NCBI RefSeq assembly: GCF_014725735.1
Contig: NZ_CP061368.1
Coordinates: 3,053,225-3,117,224, forward strand
Direction: 5' to 3'
DNA from: Wenzhouxiangella sp. AB-CW3
GTDB lineage: Bacteria > Pseudomonadota > Gammaproteobacteria > Xanthomonadales > Wenzhouxiangellaceae
Length of the DNA: 64,000 nucleotides
Made by a program: the position numbers and the translations under genes. Below the pieces are notes generated by a model. It was not told the origin of the DNA. It did no database searches and saw only the letters and a program-made list of their open reading frames with translations. Position 1 is the stretch's first letter. Each line of letters begins with the position of its first letter. Positions 43,673 to 52,925 of this stretch are shown piece after piece.

Positions 43673-43687
43673 TTGTCGGTTCGACAA
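43673..43687. promoter_or_regulatory. TTGTCG/CGACAA inverted repeat before the exopolysaccharide operon
   Basis: TTGTCG-GTT-CGACAA lies in the 199-bp divergent spacer between the methyltransferase and the EpsB-like gene, 27 bases from the methyltransferase start. It may be an operator; the regulator is unknown. Confidence 0.35.
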
Positions 43688-43845
43688 ATACAAGATTATG
43701 CAGCGCATGCGCGAATAGATCTGTACGCCAGCACACCTTACTACCCGAAACATCATCAGCGTGCATGTTAGGTTCGCCAGCGCACAGATGCACTCGAACA
43801 GATGCCGGAAGATCGCTATCCCTGATCGTGATTTGAAGGCATAGA

Positions 43846-45396
43846 GTGACAGGCATGTTCAAGACATTCGAGCCGGCTTCGGTAACGACAAGCGAAAGCG
43901 AAACATTACGCACGCTTGAACCACCACATCGTTCGGCCAGGCTGGCAACCAGAATTCAGATTCATCATTGTCTGGTCGGCAGGTTGGTCCGTCAGCAAAG
44001 CCTGCGCTGGTTCGTAATACTGGCGGCCGTTGAAGTCATCCTGCTTCTGCTTGCGCCCTGGCTAGCGATCCAGACACGCTTTCATGCCGACCCGGCAAGC
44101 CTGGGTGCCGCCGGCACGATGCTGCCACTTCACAGCGGTGTATTCGCCGCAGTGATCTGGGTCAGCATGGTGGCGCTGGGCATGTACCAACGTCACGGTC
44201 GAGAGATCAAGGGTGTAGTGATTGGCACATTGACTCGTCTGGTGTTGGCAATGATCGGCGGTGCGCTGGTCTTGATGGTGTTTTACTTTCTTGCGCCGGG
44301 TGTGGAAGTCGGCCGCGGTGTACTTGCGTTGTCCCTGGTTTATGCTTTCATGCTTCTGATCCTGTCTCGCCTGACATTTTCCAGGCTTGCCCACGGTGGC
44401 CGTCTGCGTCGTCGCGCGCTCTTTCTTGGTGAGGGCAGCAGGGCTTCAGCCTTGCTTGACGACGCAAACCTGGAAGACGACCTGCGCTCTGTCCAGATCG
44501 TGGGCTTTGCTGCCAGCGGACCTGGAACCCAGTCCAGGCCCCTGACTCGGGACCCTTCTCGAGTCATCAAGATTAACGGGTCGCTGGTGGACACGGCTTT
44601 TGAACAGCAGATTGATGACATCGTCGTGGCCTCTGACGATATGCGCAACTGTCTGTCCATGGATGAACTGATGACATGCCGGCTGGCCGGCATCAATGTC
44701 TTGCGCCTGGAAAACTTCTATGAACGTGAAATGGGGCGCGTGATGCTGGAAGGCCTGCTGCCTTCATGGTTCATCTTTACCCAGCGCTTCAACGGCACGG
44801 TATTGCGCCGCTTCAGTCGGCGCCTGTTCGATCTGGCTTCGGCTACCGGCATTCTGCTCCTGGCCTGGCCGATGATGATCATGGTTGCCCTTGCGATCTG
44901 GCTGGAGTCCGGCGGCAAGGGCCCTGTGCTCTATTTCCAGGACCGGGTCGGTGAAGGCGACAAGGTCTTCGCCCTGGTCAAGTTCCGCAGCATGCGTACC
45001 GACGCGGAAAATGACGGCGTTGCGCGCTGGGCGCAGGCCGGCGATGACCGCGTCACCCGGGTCGGCGCGTTGATCCGCAAGCTGCGCCTGGACGAGCTGC
45101 CGCAACTGTATAACGTCTTCAGGGGCTCCATGAGCATGGTCGGTCCACGTCCTGAAAGACCCGAGATCGTCGCCGGCCTGCAACGCGATATTCCCTACTA
45201 CGGACTGCGCCACAGTATCACTCCGGGTCTGACCGGATGGGCCCAGTTGCGCTATCCGTACGGTGCATCGGTCGAAGATGCGATCGAGAAGCTGCGCTAC
45301 GATTTGTACTACATCAAGAACCAGAGCCTGCTGTTCGATCTGCAGATCCTGCTACAGACCATCGAGGTCGTTTTGTTCCGGCGGGGCAGCCGATGA
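43846..45396 (+). CDS. Exopolysaccharide initiating sugar transferase (EpsB/WcaJ type)
   Basis: A 516-residue polyprenyl-phosphate glycosylphosphotransferase, which puts the first sugar-phosphate on undecaprenyl phosphate at the inner membrane. Four N-terminal membrane helices lie between about 48 and 180, followed by a CoA-binding-like domain ([14 protein letters not shown]), a re-entrant helix ([20 protein letters not shown]) and the catalytic bacterial sugar transferase domain ([20 protein letters not shown], then [19 protein letters not shown] and GPRPERPE). The GTG 43846 start has GAAGG upstream. It is the first gene of a five-gene operon with overlapping ends. Similar proteins serve in XrtA/PEP-CTERM-linked loci, but no exosortase is visible here. 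Confidence 0.92.
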   Translation: MTGMFKTFEPASVTTSESETLRTLEPPHRSARLATRIQIHHCLVGRLVRQQSLRWFVILAAVEVILLLLAPWLAIQTRFHADPASLGAAGTMLPLHSGVFAAVIWVSMVALGMYQRHGREIKGVVIGTLTRLVLAMIGGALVLMVFYFLAPGVEVGRGVLALSLVYAFMLLILSRLTFSRLAHGGRLRRRALFLGEGSRASALLDDANLEDDLRSVQIVGFAASGPGTQSRPLTRDPSRVIKINGSLVDTAFEQQIDDIVVASDDMRNCLSMDELMTCRLAGINVLRLENFYEREMGRVMLEGLLPSWFIFTQRFNGTVLRRFSRRLFDLASATGILLLAWPMMIMVALAIWLESGGKGPVLYFQDRVGEGDKVFALVKFRSMRTDAENDGVARWAQAGDDRVTRVGALIRKLRLDELPQLYNVFRGSMSMVGPRPERPEIVAGLQRDIPYYGLRHSITPGLTGWAQLRYPYGASVEDAIEKLRYDLYYIKNQSLLFDLQILLQTIEVVLFRRGSR

Positions 45397-46361
45397 ATAC
45401 CAGGGCAGCCAGAAGCAATCCGACTTCCCGCTTGCCACTGGTCTCGGTGATCACGCCCGTGTTCAACGGTGCGACCTGGCTGGAAGAATCGATCGACAGT
45501 GCGTTGGCCCAGACCTTTCCTTTCCTGGAAATCATCGTGGTCAACGACGGTTCGACCGATGACAGCCTGGCCATTGCTCGTGCCCGGGCTCGCAACCATT
45601 CAAGAATCCGGGTCATCGACCAGGACAACGCCGGCCTGCCGAACGCCCGCAACCGGGCGCTGAAGATGGCTCGCGGCGCCTACATGGCCCTGCTCGATGC
45701 CGATGACGCCTGGCTTCCAAATCATCTGCAGTTGGCCATGCAGGCGTTTGAACGCGATCCCGATCTGGGCCTAGTCCATGCCAACATCGAGCGCGTCGAC
45801 GCCGATGGTGCCCGTGTCAACATCCCGGAACGATCATGGCATGAAGACATGGACGCCTTCGATGCCCTGGCCTTGCGCCATGAGCACGTGTCCTGCCCCA
45901 CCGCTGTTTTTTCTCGCGCAGCCATTGACATGGTCGGCGGTTTCGATCCCCGGTTCACCGGGCTGGGTTGCGAGGATCGCGACCTTTGGCTGCGCATCGC
46001 CGCACGCTTTCGTATCCGCTTTCTTGACCAGGTCACTGCTCGCTATCGTCTCCACCCGGCCAGCATGAGCGCTGCCAGCGAGCGCATGGCATTGGCACGA
46101 CAGTTGCTGGTCGCCAAGCTGGCCGTTTCGGCACAAGGTGCGCGGCTGGTGTCGCAAATGGAGGCCATGATCGACAGTGATCTCGGGCTGGGCCTTTCCG
46201 AGCAAGGGCGCCATATCCGGGCGATTGCCCGGCAGTGGGCTGCCTTGCACCAGAGCCCGACCGACCGGCTGATCCAGCGCCGGTTCATTGGTGCCCTGCT
46301 GGCGCCCTGCCGTTCGCTGGTGCCGCAATATCTCCCCAACCCCCATCGAGGTCGAAGCTGA
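45393..46361 (+). CDS. Glycosyltransferase family 2 (first)
   Basis: A 322-residue GT-A fold glycosyltransferase. The nucleotide-sugar site is LPLVSVITPVFNGATWLEES to VVNDGSTDDS, and the metal-binding DDAW (ALLDADDAWLP) is near residue 100; the acceptor-side ED (CEDRDLWLRIA) is near 195. The start overlaps the previous stop (ATGA). It adds a sugar to the lipid-linked repeat unit; sugar identity not readable. Confidence 0.9.
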   Translation: MNTRAARSNPTSRLPLVSVITPVFNGATWLEESIDSALAQTFPFLEIIVVNDGSTDDSLAIARARARNHSRIRVIDQDNAGLPNARNRALKMARGAYMALLDADDAWLPNHLQLAMQAFERDPDLGLVHANIERVDADGARVNIPERSWHEDMDAFDALALRHEHVSCPTAVFSRAAIDMVGGFDPRFTGLGCEDRDLWLRIAARFRIRFLDQVTARYRLHPASMSAASERMALARQLLVAKLAVSAQGARLVSQMEAMIDSDLGLGLSEQGRHIRAIARQWAALHQSPTDRLIQRRFIGALLAPCRSLVPQYLPNPHRGRS

Positions 46362-47428
46362 TGAAACGCAGACCAACCCTGCTCGTGACCGGTGGTGCCG
46401 GCTATATTGGTTCCCATGTCGTGGCTCAACTTGGAGCTCGCGGCGAGCGCATCGTGGTGCTGGACAATCTCAGTACTGGGCATTCCCGGGCCGTTCTGCA
46501 TGGTCGCCTCGTGGTTGGCGATATTGGCAACCAGCGCCTGCTGCGCGCCCTGTTTCGTGAATACCGGATCGAGACCGTCCTCCACTTTGCCGCCCGCATC
46601 GTGGTGCCGGAATCGGTCGCCAAACCGCTTGAGTATTACGACTGCAACACGGCAAAGGCCCGTACTCTGCTGGCCGAATGCGAGCGAGCCGGCGTCGAAC
46701 AATTCATCTTTTCGTCGACGGCTGCGGTCTACGGCGACCTGGCCGGCGGCCAGGCGAGTGAATCCAGCCTGGTTGACCCGGCCAACCCCTATGGTCGCTC
46801 GAAACTGATGACCGAGTGGATGCTTGGCGACCTGTCGGCGGCATCAAGAATGCGCCATGTCATCCTGCGCTACTTCAACGTAGCCGGTTGCGATGCCCTG
46901 GGCCGGATCGGCCAGGACACGCCCGAAGCAACCCACCTGATCAAGGTGGCCTGTCAGCATGCCGTGGGCCTGCGGCCCAACCTGGAGATCTTCGGCACCG
47001 ACTATCCGACACCGGATGGCACCTGCGTGCGCGACTACATTCATGTAGAAGACCTGGCCGCGGCCCACGTGCTCGCGCTCGAATATCTGCGTGAAGGAAA
47101 CGGCTCGCTGATAGCCAACTGTGGTTATGGGCACGGATTCAGCGTGCGTGAAGTCATTGACGCTCTTGGGCGGATTCATGGCCAGGTGCTCAATGTCCGG
47201 GAGTCCGGCCGACGGGCCGGCGATATGGCCAGTATCGTCGCCAACAGCGACCTGATGCGTGAGTGGCTGGGCTGGCGCCCGTCGCGCGACGACCTGGATC
47301 TGATCCTTGCATCGGCCCTGGCCTGGGAAAAACAACGCCTGGCACGGGCAGAAATTCAAGCAGACATCCCAGAGCCTGCTGTAACGGGATGGCGCAAATC
47401 GGCTGCCAGGCCAGGGGTAAACCCATGA
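46361..47428 (+). CDS. galE: UDP-glucose 4-epimerase (GalE-like)
   Basis: A 355-residue short-chain dehydrogenase-fold epimerase that interconverts UDP-glucose and UDP-galactose (or the N-acetyl forms). The NAD site is VTGGAGYIGSHVV at about 8-20, the catalytic region FSSTAAVYG and YGRSK (Tyr/Lys near 149-153), and the substrate loop DYPTPDGTCVRDYIHVEDLA near 214-233, all standard. The start overlaps the previous stop by one base. It probably supplies a galactose-type precursor to the polymer made here. Confidence 0.9.
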   Translation: MKRRPTLLVTGGAGYIGSHVVAQLGARGERIVVLDNLSTGHSRAVLHGRLVVGDIGNQRLLRALFREYRIETVLHFAARIVVPESVAKPLEYYDCNTAKARTLLAECERAGVEQFIFSSTAAVYGDLAGGQASESSLVDPANPYGRSKLMTEWMLGDLSAASRMRHVILRYFNVAGCDALGRIGQDTPEATHLIKVACQHAVGLRPNLEIFGTDYPTPDGTCVRDYIHVEDLAAAHVLALEYLREGNGSLIANCGYGHGFSVREVIDALGRIHGQVLNVRESGRRAGDMASIVANSDLMREWLGWRPSRDDLDLILASALAWEKQRLARAEIQADIPEPAVTGWRKSAARPGVNP

Positions 47429-48399
47429 GTGAAATGAGCAACAATCGATCGGTCAGGCAAATGGGCAGCAAGCTTCCGCTGGTCAGCGTGATCATTCCTG
47501 CTTTCAATGCGGCCCGTTTCCTGCCACGAGCGCTGGTTTCGGTGGCCGGGCAAAGCTATCCGGCCGCTCGGATCGAGACGATCGTGATCGACGATGGATC
47601 GACCGACAATACACTGGCCATTGCCCAGGCTCTTGAGGGGCAAGTGTCCGGGGTCAAGGTCTTCAGCCAGCCCAACCAGGGCGTGGCGGCTGCCCGCAAC
47701 CTGGCCATTGCTGTCAGTTCCGGTGAACTGATTGCCTTTCTTGATGCCGATGACCGCTGGCTGCCCGACAAGATCGCGGCCCAGGTCGGGATCTACCAGG
47801 CCGATCCGGATGTGGGCCTGATCCACTGCGGCTTTGACTTTGTCGATCAGCACGGGACCGCCCTGCCTGACTGGCCGCGTCGGTCGCGACTGGATCAAGG
47901 CGATGTCCTGCTGGAATTCCTCTGCGACTTCTTCCTGATCACTTCTGCTGTCATGGTTCCCCGGAAAGTCCTTGAAAAGGTGGGCGGGTTTGATGAAACC
48001 CTGAAAGTCGGCGAAGACAACGAACTGTTCTTGCGCATCGTCAGTGCTTACCTGGTCGGCTGCGCGCCGCAGATACTGCTCGAACGCACGGTTCGGCCAG
48101 ACAGTCTGAGTCGCGAGGATTTCGACCTGGATGCTCGCGTGGATCTGGCCACCATCGAACGGTACCTGGTTCAGCATCCGGACTTTGCACGCCAGCATCG
48201 CGAGCGTATCGATGATCACCTGGCTACTTACCTGTACGGCTTCGGTTATCGTCTGCTGGATGAAGGCCAGGTCAGCCAGGCCCGCACCATGCTGCGACGC
48301 TCTCTTTCAAGACGCTGGTCGGTACCTGCCACGCGCAGCCTGCTGCGCAGTTACCTGCCCGAAGCACTGGCCCGTTCCGGAAGGGCGGCCCTGCGATGA
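47425..48399 (+). CDS. Glycosyltransferase family 2 (second)
   Basis: A 324-residue GT2 enzyme: donor site SVIIPAFNAARFLPRALVS and VIDDGSTDNTLA, metal-binding FLDADDRWLP near 100, and GEDNELFLRI near 195. Translationally coupled by ATGA to the epimerase gene. A second sugar-adding step for the exopolysaccharide repeat unit is the likely role. Confidence 0.9.
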   Translation: MSEMSNNRSVRQMGSKLPLVSVIIPAFNAARFLPRALVSVAGQSYPAARIETIVIDDGSTDNTLAIAQALEGQVSGVKVFSQPNQGVAAARNLAIAVSSGELIAFLDADDRWLPDKIAAQVGIYQADPDVGLIHCGFDFVDQHGTALPDWPRRSRLDQGDVLLEFLCDFFLITSAVMVPRKVLEKVGGFDETLKVGEDNELFLRIVSAYLVGCAPQILLERTVRPDSLSREDFDLDARVDLATIERYLVQHPDFARQHRERIDDHLATYLYGFGYRLLDEGQVSQARTMLRRSLSRRWSVPATRSLLRSYLPEALARSGRAALR

Positions 48400-49514
48400 G
48401 TTCGCGACTGAAATCAGCAACCGGCTCACCGCCGAGCGAACTGCAGCCGAACTCGACTCCCCTTCAATCTCCGGCCTTCGGTAGTCGCTGGCGCGGCGCC
48501 CTGGCGCGGTCACGCCTGATGCGTGCTTTGAGCCGTCCATGGGCGGGGTTGGCCACTTGCCTGATGTATCACCGCATCTGTCCGGATCAAGCCGGTTCTG
48601 ACGACATGGCCCGGGGTTTTGCCCCGAACCTTGACTTGAGCGTCACGGCAGGTGCTTTCGATGAACAGATGGCCTTCGCGGCGCGACACTTCAACTGTCT
48701 TTCACTGCCGGAAGCGATTGAACAGCTGGCCGCAGGAACGCTGCCGAAGCGCAGCCTGATCGTGACCTTCGATGACGGTTACCTGGACAATCTCACCCTG
48801 GCCTTGCCGATCCTGCGCAGGCATGCGGTCCCGGCCACCGTCTACATTGCCACCGGCCTGATCGAGCAGGCCGAGCTGCCCTGGTGGTATGAGCTCGAGG
48901 ATCTGATTGCCGGTGCTGACGGATTCCACATTCACTGGGACAATCAACATCTGCATTTCTCGACCATCGATGCCGATGCCAAACGCAGAACCTTCGACAT
49001 TCTCAATCCCATGCTCAAACGCATGGATTCTGCCGAGCAGATCAGGTTCATGGGATTGCTGCGGCAAAGCTCACGCCAGCCCGTTGAGAAGGACAACCAA
49101 TTCATGAACCATCGGCAGCTGATTGAACTGGCTTCCGATCCACTGATTACCATCGGCGCGCATACCCATCATCATCTGGCGCTCAGTGAACTCAAGCCCA
49201 TCCGACTGCGCCATGAGATCACTCACTCGAAGGAGTTGCTGGAAAACTGGCTCAAGCAGCCGATCGAACATCTGGCCTATCCGTTCGGTGGCGAGGCGCA
49301 TGCAGCGACTCGTGAGTTCAGCGTGGCTGAAGAGCTCGGCTTCTCCTCTGCCGTAACGACCCGGTTGGGGCATTTTCAGGTCTTTCACAAAAATCACCTG
49401 CTGGCCCTGCCGCGCATCGGTATCGGCTACCAGGACTGCATGGCGCGTTTCGAGTGGAAGCTCAGCGGTCTGTACAGCATGGTCAGGGCGCCGACCAGCC
49501 GCTGGACTTGCTAG
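48396..49514 (+). CDS. Polysaccharide deacetylase (NodB/CE4 family)
   Basis: A 372-residue CE4 deacetylase. The metal-binding motif 1 LIVTFDDGYLDN lies near 123-134 and motif 2 is GAHTHHHLALSEL near 251-263; LAYPFGG is a later conserved block. It removes N- or O-acetyl groups from a glycan, so the polymer probably contains N-acetylated sugars. No signal peptide is visible, so it may act on the lipid-linked precursor in the cytoplasm. ATGA overlap with the GT2 gene; last gene of the five-gene unit. Confidence 0.85.
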   Translation: MSSRLKSATGSPPSELQPNSTPLQSPAFGSRWRGALARSRLMRALSRPWAGLATCLMYHRICPDQAGSDDMARGFAPNLDLSVTAGAFDEQMAFAARHFNCLSLPEAIEQLAAGTLPKRSLIVTFDDGYLDNLTLALPILRRHAVPATVYIATGLIEQAELPWWYELEDLIAGADGFHIHWDNQHLHFSTIDADAKRRTFDILNPMLKRMDSAEQIRFMGLLRQSSRQPVEKDNQFMNHRQLIELASDPLITIGAHTHHHLALSELKPIRLRHEITHSKELLENWLKQPIEHLAYPFGGEAHAATREFSVAEELGFSSAVTTRLGHFQVFHKNHLLALPRIGIGYQDCMARFEWKLSGLYSMVRAPTSRWTC

Positions 49515-49630
49515 TGAGGGGATAGCGGCCAGGCACCGGGAAGCCACCAATCGGGACGACACGTGCCTGATGGCTGGGCCGCCCGGTGCCTGACCGGTAG
49601 TTCTTCTGGTTGCAGCCGTTTGTAAGGGAA

Positions 49631-49752
49631 CAGGGGCCAGGGATCAGGGACCGGTGGTCAGAGGTCAGAGGACCCGGAAACCGGAAACCGGAAACCGTCA
49701 AAGGTCGGTGAGCCCGAGGAGCCTGTCCGTCTTCCCTAGTCCCTAGTCCCTG
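49631..49752. repeat. Mixed heptamer repeats after the deacetylase gene
   Basis: Several different 7-base units follow each other: CAGGGAT/CAGGGAC, GGTCAGA x2, GGAAACC x3 (49676-49696) and AGTCCCT x2-3 (49731-49751). The spacer of 246 bases holds no gene. The period of seven is shared with arrays at 36.7 and 50.8 kb although the unit sequences differ. Confidence 0.65.
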
Positions 49753-49760
49753 GTAACCAG

Positions 49761-50759
49761 CTACCAATCCGAATCCAGGAATGTGAGGTCCCACTCGTCC
49801 GGGTCGGCGGGCAATCCTGCACGCTCGAGGTGTTGCACGAAGCAGTGGCCTGACCGGTGGCGTCGAACAAAGCCCATGCCGCGTATCAGTGCATCTACCC
49901 GCGGTCGGCCAAGCGACCAGAATGCGACGGCATCACTACGGTGATTTTCGTAGATATGGCGGATCAAGGCCTGGATGTGTCGCCTTCGTGGATGTCGAAG
50001 CCTCAACTCGAGTACCTTGGTCGTGGCTCCCATGATCTTGGTTACGGCATAGCCTTCCAGAAGCTCACGCTCGTAGATCATGAGGAGCTGGATATCATCT
50101 CTCGGGTTGTGCTTTACTCGCCATTTCATGAACTGAGCTGAGCGATCACCACAGATCCGCTCGACCGGGGCAAACACATTGAACTGGGTATCATCGCCGC
50201 TCCAGCAGCGTACCTGCACCGTTCCGGTCTTGGGCCCCATGACCCATTTTCGATAAGCGGTCCAGGGAAACTCGAATGCCCGCCGCATCAGGGCGACCCC
50301 GGCCTTTTCAAGCGGCAGCCTGGGTGTGAGCATGCAAATCGACAGGCTGAAACTGGCAAGCCGGTCCCAACCGGAGCTTTCATGCGCCCGTATCGATGCG
50401 GGAAGCGACGGAAAGCTCAGGTAAAACGATTGGTCGGACACTCCCGCAGGCCGTTGCGCTACAAGGAACTGCATCACCTCGGAGAAATTTCCCTTGCCGC
50501 GAACCTCCTTTCCAAGCAATCCATCAACCGTCTGAAGGCCGATGATTTCGCGACCACGCCAGAGGAAGCGTTGCGGAATGATCGCCACCGCACCCACGAC
50601 CTCTCCTTCGGACAGTATCTTGAAGCGCTGCGCCTTGCCGGCGGGATTCGCATCGTATTTCCACTCGAACCAGTCCATGGACTGCAGGGCGAATCGGTAG
50701 CGCTTGAAAAGGCGAACGATGGCCTGGCTGTCGTCGACGGTGGCTTGCTCGATGTTCAT
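49761..50759 (-). CDS. GNAT-type acyltransferase in the exopolysaccharide locus
   Basis: A 332-residue protein with an N-terminal GNAT-like core (NIEQATVDDSQAIVRLFKRY, GAVAIIPQRFLWRGREIIGLQT, GLLGKEVRGKGNFSEVMQFL) and a longer C-terminal domain. I chose ATG 50759 with AAGGA in place; the frame is open to 50837. Relatives sit in polysaccharide or exosortase-linked loci and probably acylate sugars or lipid intermediates; the substrate is unproven. It is on the opposite strand to the main operon. Confidence 0.72.
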   Translation of the reverse strand: MNIEQATVDDSQAIVRLFKRYRFALQSMDWFEWKYDANPAGKAQRFKILSEGEVVGAVAIIPQRFLWRGREIIGLQTVDGLLGKEVRGKGNFSEVMQFLVAQRPAGVSDQSFYLSFPSLPASIRAHESSGWDRLASFSLSICMLTPRLPLEKAGVALMRRAFEFPWTAYRKWVMGPKTGTVQVRCWSGDDTQFNVFAPVERICGDRSAQFMKWRVKHNPRDDIQLLMIYERELLEGYAVTKIMGATTKVLELRLRHPRRRHIQALIRHIYENHRSDAVAFWSLGRPRVDALIRGMGFVRRHRSGHCFVQHLERAGLPADPDEWDLTFLDSDW

Positions 50760-50809
50760 CGCGATGTCCTTTCGAACGGACCTCGCTGAAGGCTCATCAG
50801 GTAGTTGCA

Positions 50810-50882
50810 GGGTCCGGGTTTTGGGTTCAGAGTTCAAGGGTTCAGGGTTCAGGGTTCAGGGTTCAGGGGTCAGGGGTCAGGG
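50810..50882. repeat. TTCAGGG heptamer array
   Basis: Four or more tandem copies of TTCAGGG, then GTCAGGG copies, occupy the 5' side of the GNAT gene, partly inside the spacer of about 420 bases that runs to the beta-helix gene. The rest of that spacer (50883-51177) should hold promoters; I see no gene in it. Confidence 0.65.
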
Positions 50883-51177
50883 AACACCTCTTTGCAGGCC
50901 GCTTGCATGGCCCGGGAATTTTGCAAAAAGGTGTCTTGTTTTTGGGTGATATTCAGTGTTTGCTGGCAAACATTGTGATCGCCCTCCTGTTTCTTGCCTG
51001 AAAGCATCGACTACCGCACTACGATTCAACGAACCGGCAACGCCGGTTGCAGGCGTTTCTTAACAACTTCACGGCCATACTTTTTCTCGAAGACCGGCCG
51101 GTAGGCGGTCAGCCCGAATGATGGCTGATTGTCGACCCCCCGGAACAAGGGGTGTGTCAACCACGAGAGAAAGCTCA

Positions 51178-52845
51178 ATGATGTCTCGATCCAGTTTCCA
51201 AATCCGCGCATTGCGCGGGTCAGCCATATTCATTCTCCTGTTTCTGATCGTTCCGGTGGCCTTGGCTACGGAGTGGCATGTCAGGACCGACGGCGGCAGC
51301 GCCAGTCAATGCACCGGACAGGTCGACGCCGCCTATCCGGGTAGCGGCAGCAACCAGGCCTGCGCCTGGAACCATCCATTCGTGGCGCTGCCACCGGGTG
51401 GGTCGGCTCGAATCCAGGGCGGCGATACCCTGCACATTGGAGCCGGCGACTACATGATGGGCTACGGTGCGCCCAGCACGGAAAGCTGTCACGGGAGCAT
51501 TCCCTACAATTGTTTCATGACCCGGATCCCGAGCGGTCCATCGCCCACACAACCCACCCGAATTCTCGGTGCCGGACATGACAAGGGCTGTACCCAGGCT
51601 CCCGAACTGTGGGGTACGGAAAGTGCCTGGATGGTGGTCAACATGGAAGGCAGTTCCAATGTCGAGCTGGCCTGCCTGGAAATCACTGACCGCTCCAGTT
51701 GCATTATTTCGCATTGCCACAACGGTAAGTGTGGTGGCGAAGTGGCCGCGTGCAATCAAAGCTCGCCGCCGCTTGGCAAGTGGGCGTCGACCGGCATCTC
51801 TGCACGTGATTCCAGCAAGGTCATCCTTCGTGATGTCAATATCCACGGCCTGGCCAATCGCGGCATTCATGCCGGTCGCATCAGCGACTGGACACTCAAG
51901 CGCACCCGGATCAACGCTAACGGCTGGGTCGGCTGGGATGGCGACCTCGGCGGGAACAGCTCCAACAGTGGCACCATCAAGTTTCTTGAATCCGAGATCG
52001 GCTACAACGGCTGCGCCAAACGCTGGCCGAGTGGCGAAATCTTCGGCTGCTGGGGTCAGGGCGGTGGTGGATACGGTGACGGGCTGGGGGTTGGTGAGTC
52101 CGGCGGTCACTGGATCTTCGAAGACAGCACCATCCACCGCAACACCTCCGACGGCATCGACCTGCTCTACCTCAATAATCAGGGCAAGGTCACGATCCGG
52201 CGCACACTGGTCGATTCCAATGCCGGCAACCAGATCAAGGTCTCGCGTTCGGCCCTGATCGAAAATTCCGTTGTGGTCGGCAACTGCGCTTACTTCAATG
52301 GCGAGGGCAACATGCTTGCCGGTGATCACTGCCGCGCCATGGGCGATGCAGTCTATGTCGGGCTGAGCAACAATTCGCAAACCGACCTGATCAACAACAC
52401 CTTTGTCGGCCAGGGCAACTGCGTGATCAGTAGTAGCGGTGGCACCTCGGGCTCGCGACTGCGCCTGACCAACAACCTGATCATTGGCAAGGACTACTGG
52501 CTTGATCCGAGCAAGCTCAGCTGCCTGTATTATTCCGGCGCCAGCGAGGAGATGATCTGGGACCGCAATTTCATCAGCAATGTTCGCAACGGTGCCTGCC
52601 CGGGCAACAGCCTCTGCGGAAGCGCACCGGGGATCGCCAGCCTGGATCTGGGCACCTTTGATCCCGAGCCATTGCCGTCGAGCCCGCTGATCGATACGGC
52701 TTCGACAGTACTGGCGCCGTCCGACGACTACCGGTCGCTGCCGCGCCCGGTAGGCAACGGGCCGGATATCGGCGCCATCGAGTATGGCGCGGGGGCGCCT
52801 GCCGTGGATGACTCCGACCGGATCTTCGGCAGCCGCTTTGACTAG
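51178..52845 (+). CDS. Exported beta-helix protein A with IFGSRFD tail
   Basis: A 555-residue exported protein. I chose the ATG pair at 51178/51181; the signal peptide is IRALRGSAIFILLFLIVPVALAT. The body is a right-handed parallel beta helix (cysteine-rich CHNGKCGGEVAACNQ near 199-213, GIHAGRISDW, NTSDGIDLLYL). The C-terminal SPLIDTASTV to GPDIGAIEYG is the usual closing module of such proteins and ends with DRIFGSRFD. Beta-helix proteins in polysaccharide loci are often lyases, epimerases or glycan binders, but I see no catalytic signature. A near paralogue lies at 56502, separated by three leftward genes. Confidence 0.75.
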   Translation: MMSRSSFQIRALRGSAIFILLFLIVPVALATEWHVRTDGGSASQCTGQVDAAYPGSGSNQACAWNHPFVALPPGGSARIQGGDTLHIGAGDYMMGYGAPSTESCHGSIPYNCFMTRIPSGPSPTQPTRILGAGHDKGCTQAPELWGTESAWMVVNMEGSSNVELACLEITDRSSCIISHCHNGKCGGEVAACNQSSPPLGKWASTGISARDSSKVILRDVNIHGLANRGIHAGRISDWTLKRTRINANGWVGWDGDLGGNSSNSGTIKFLESEIGYNGCAKRWPSGEIFGCWGQGGGGYGDGLGVGESGGHWIFEDSTIHRNTSDGIDLLYLNNQGKVTIRRTLVDSNAGNQIKVSRSALIENSVVVGNCAYFNGEGNMLAGDHCRAMGDAVYVGLSNNSQTDLINNTFVGQGNCVISSSGGTSGSRLRLTNNLIIGKDYWLDPSKLSCLYYSGASEEMIWDRNFISNVRNGACPGNSLCGSAPGIASLDLGTFDPEPLPSSPLIDTASTVLAPSDDYRSLPRPVGNGPDIGAIEYGAGAPAVDDSDRIFGSRFD

Positions 52846-52925
52846 GTTCAATGGCATGCTCATTCGGTTCAACAGATCGGACCGACTACAGTCAGGAAAG
52901 ACAGGATCGGACATTGCCGAGGCCT

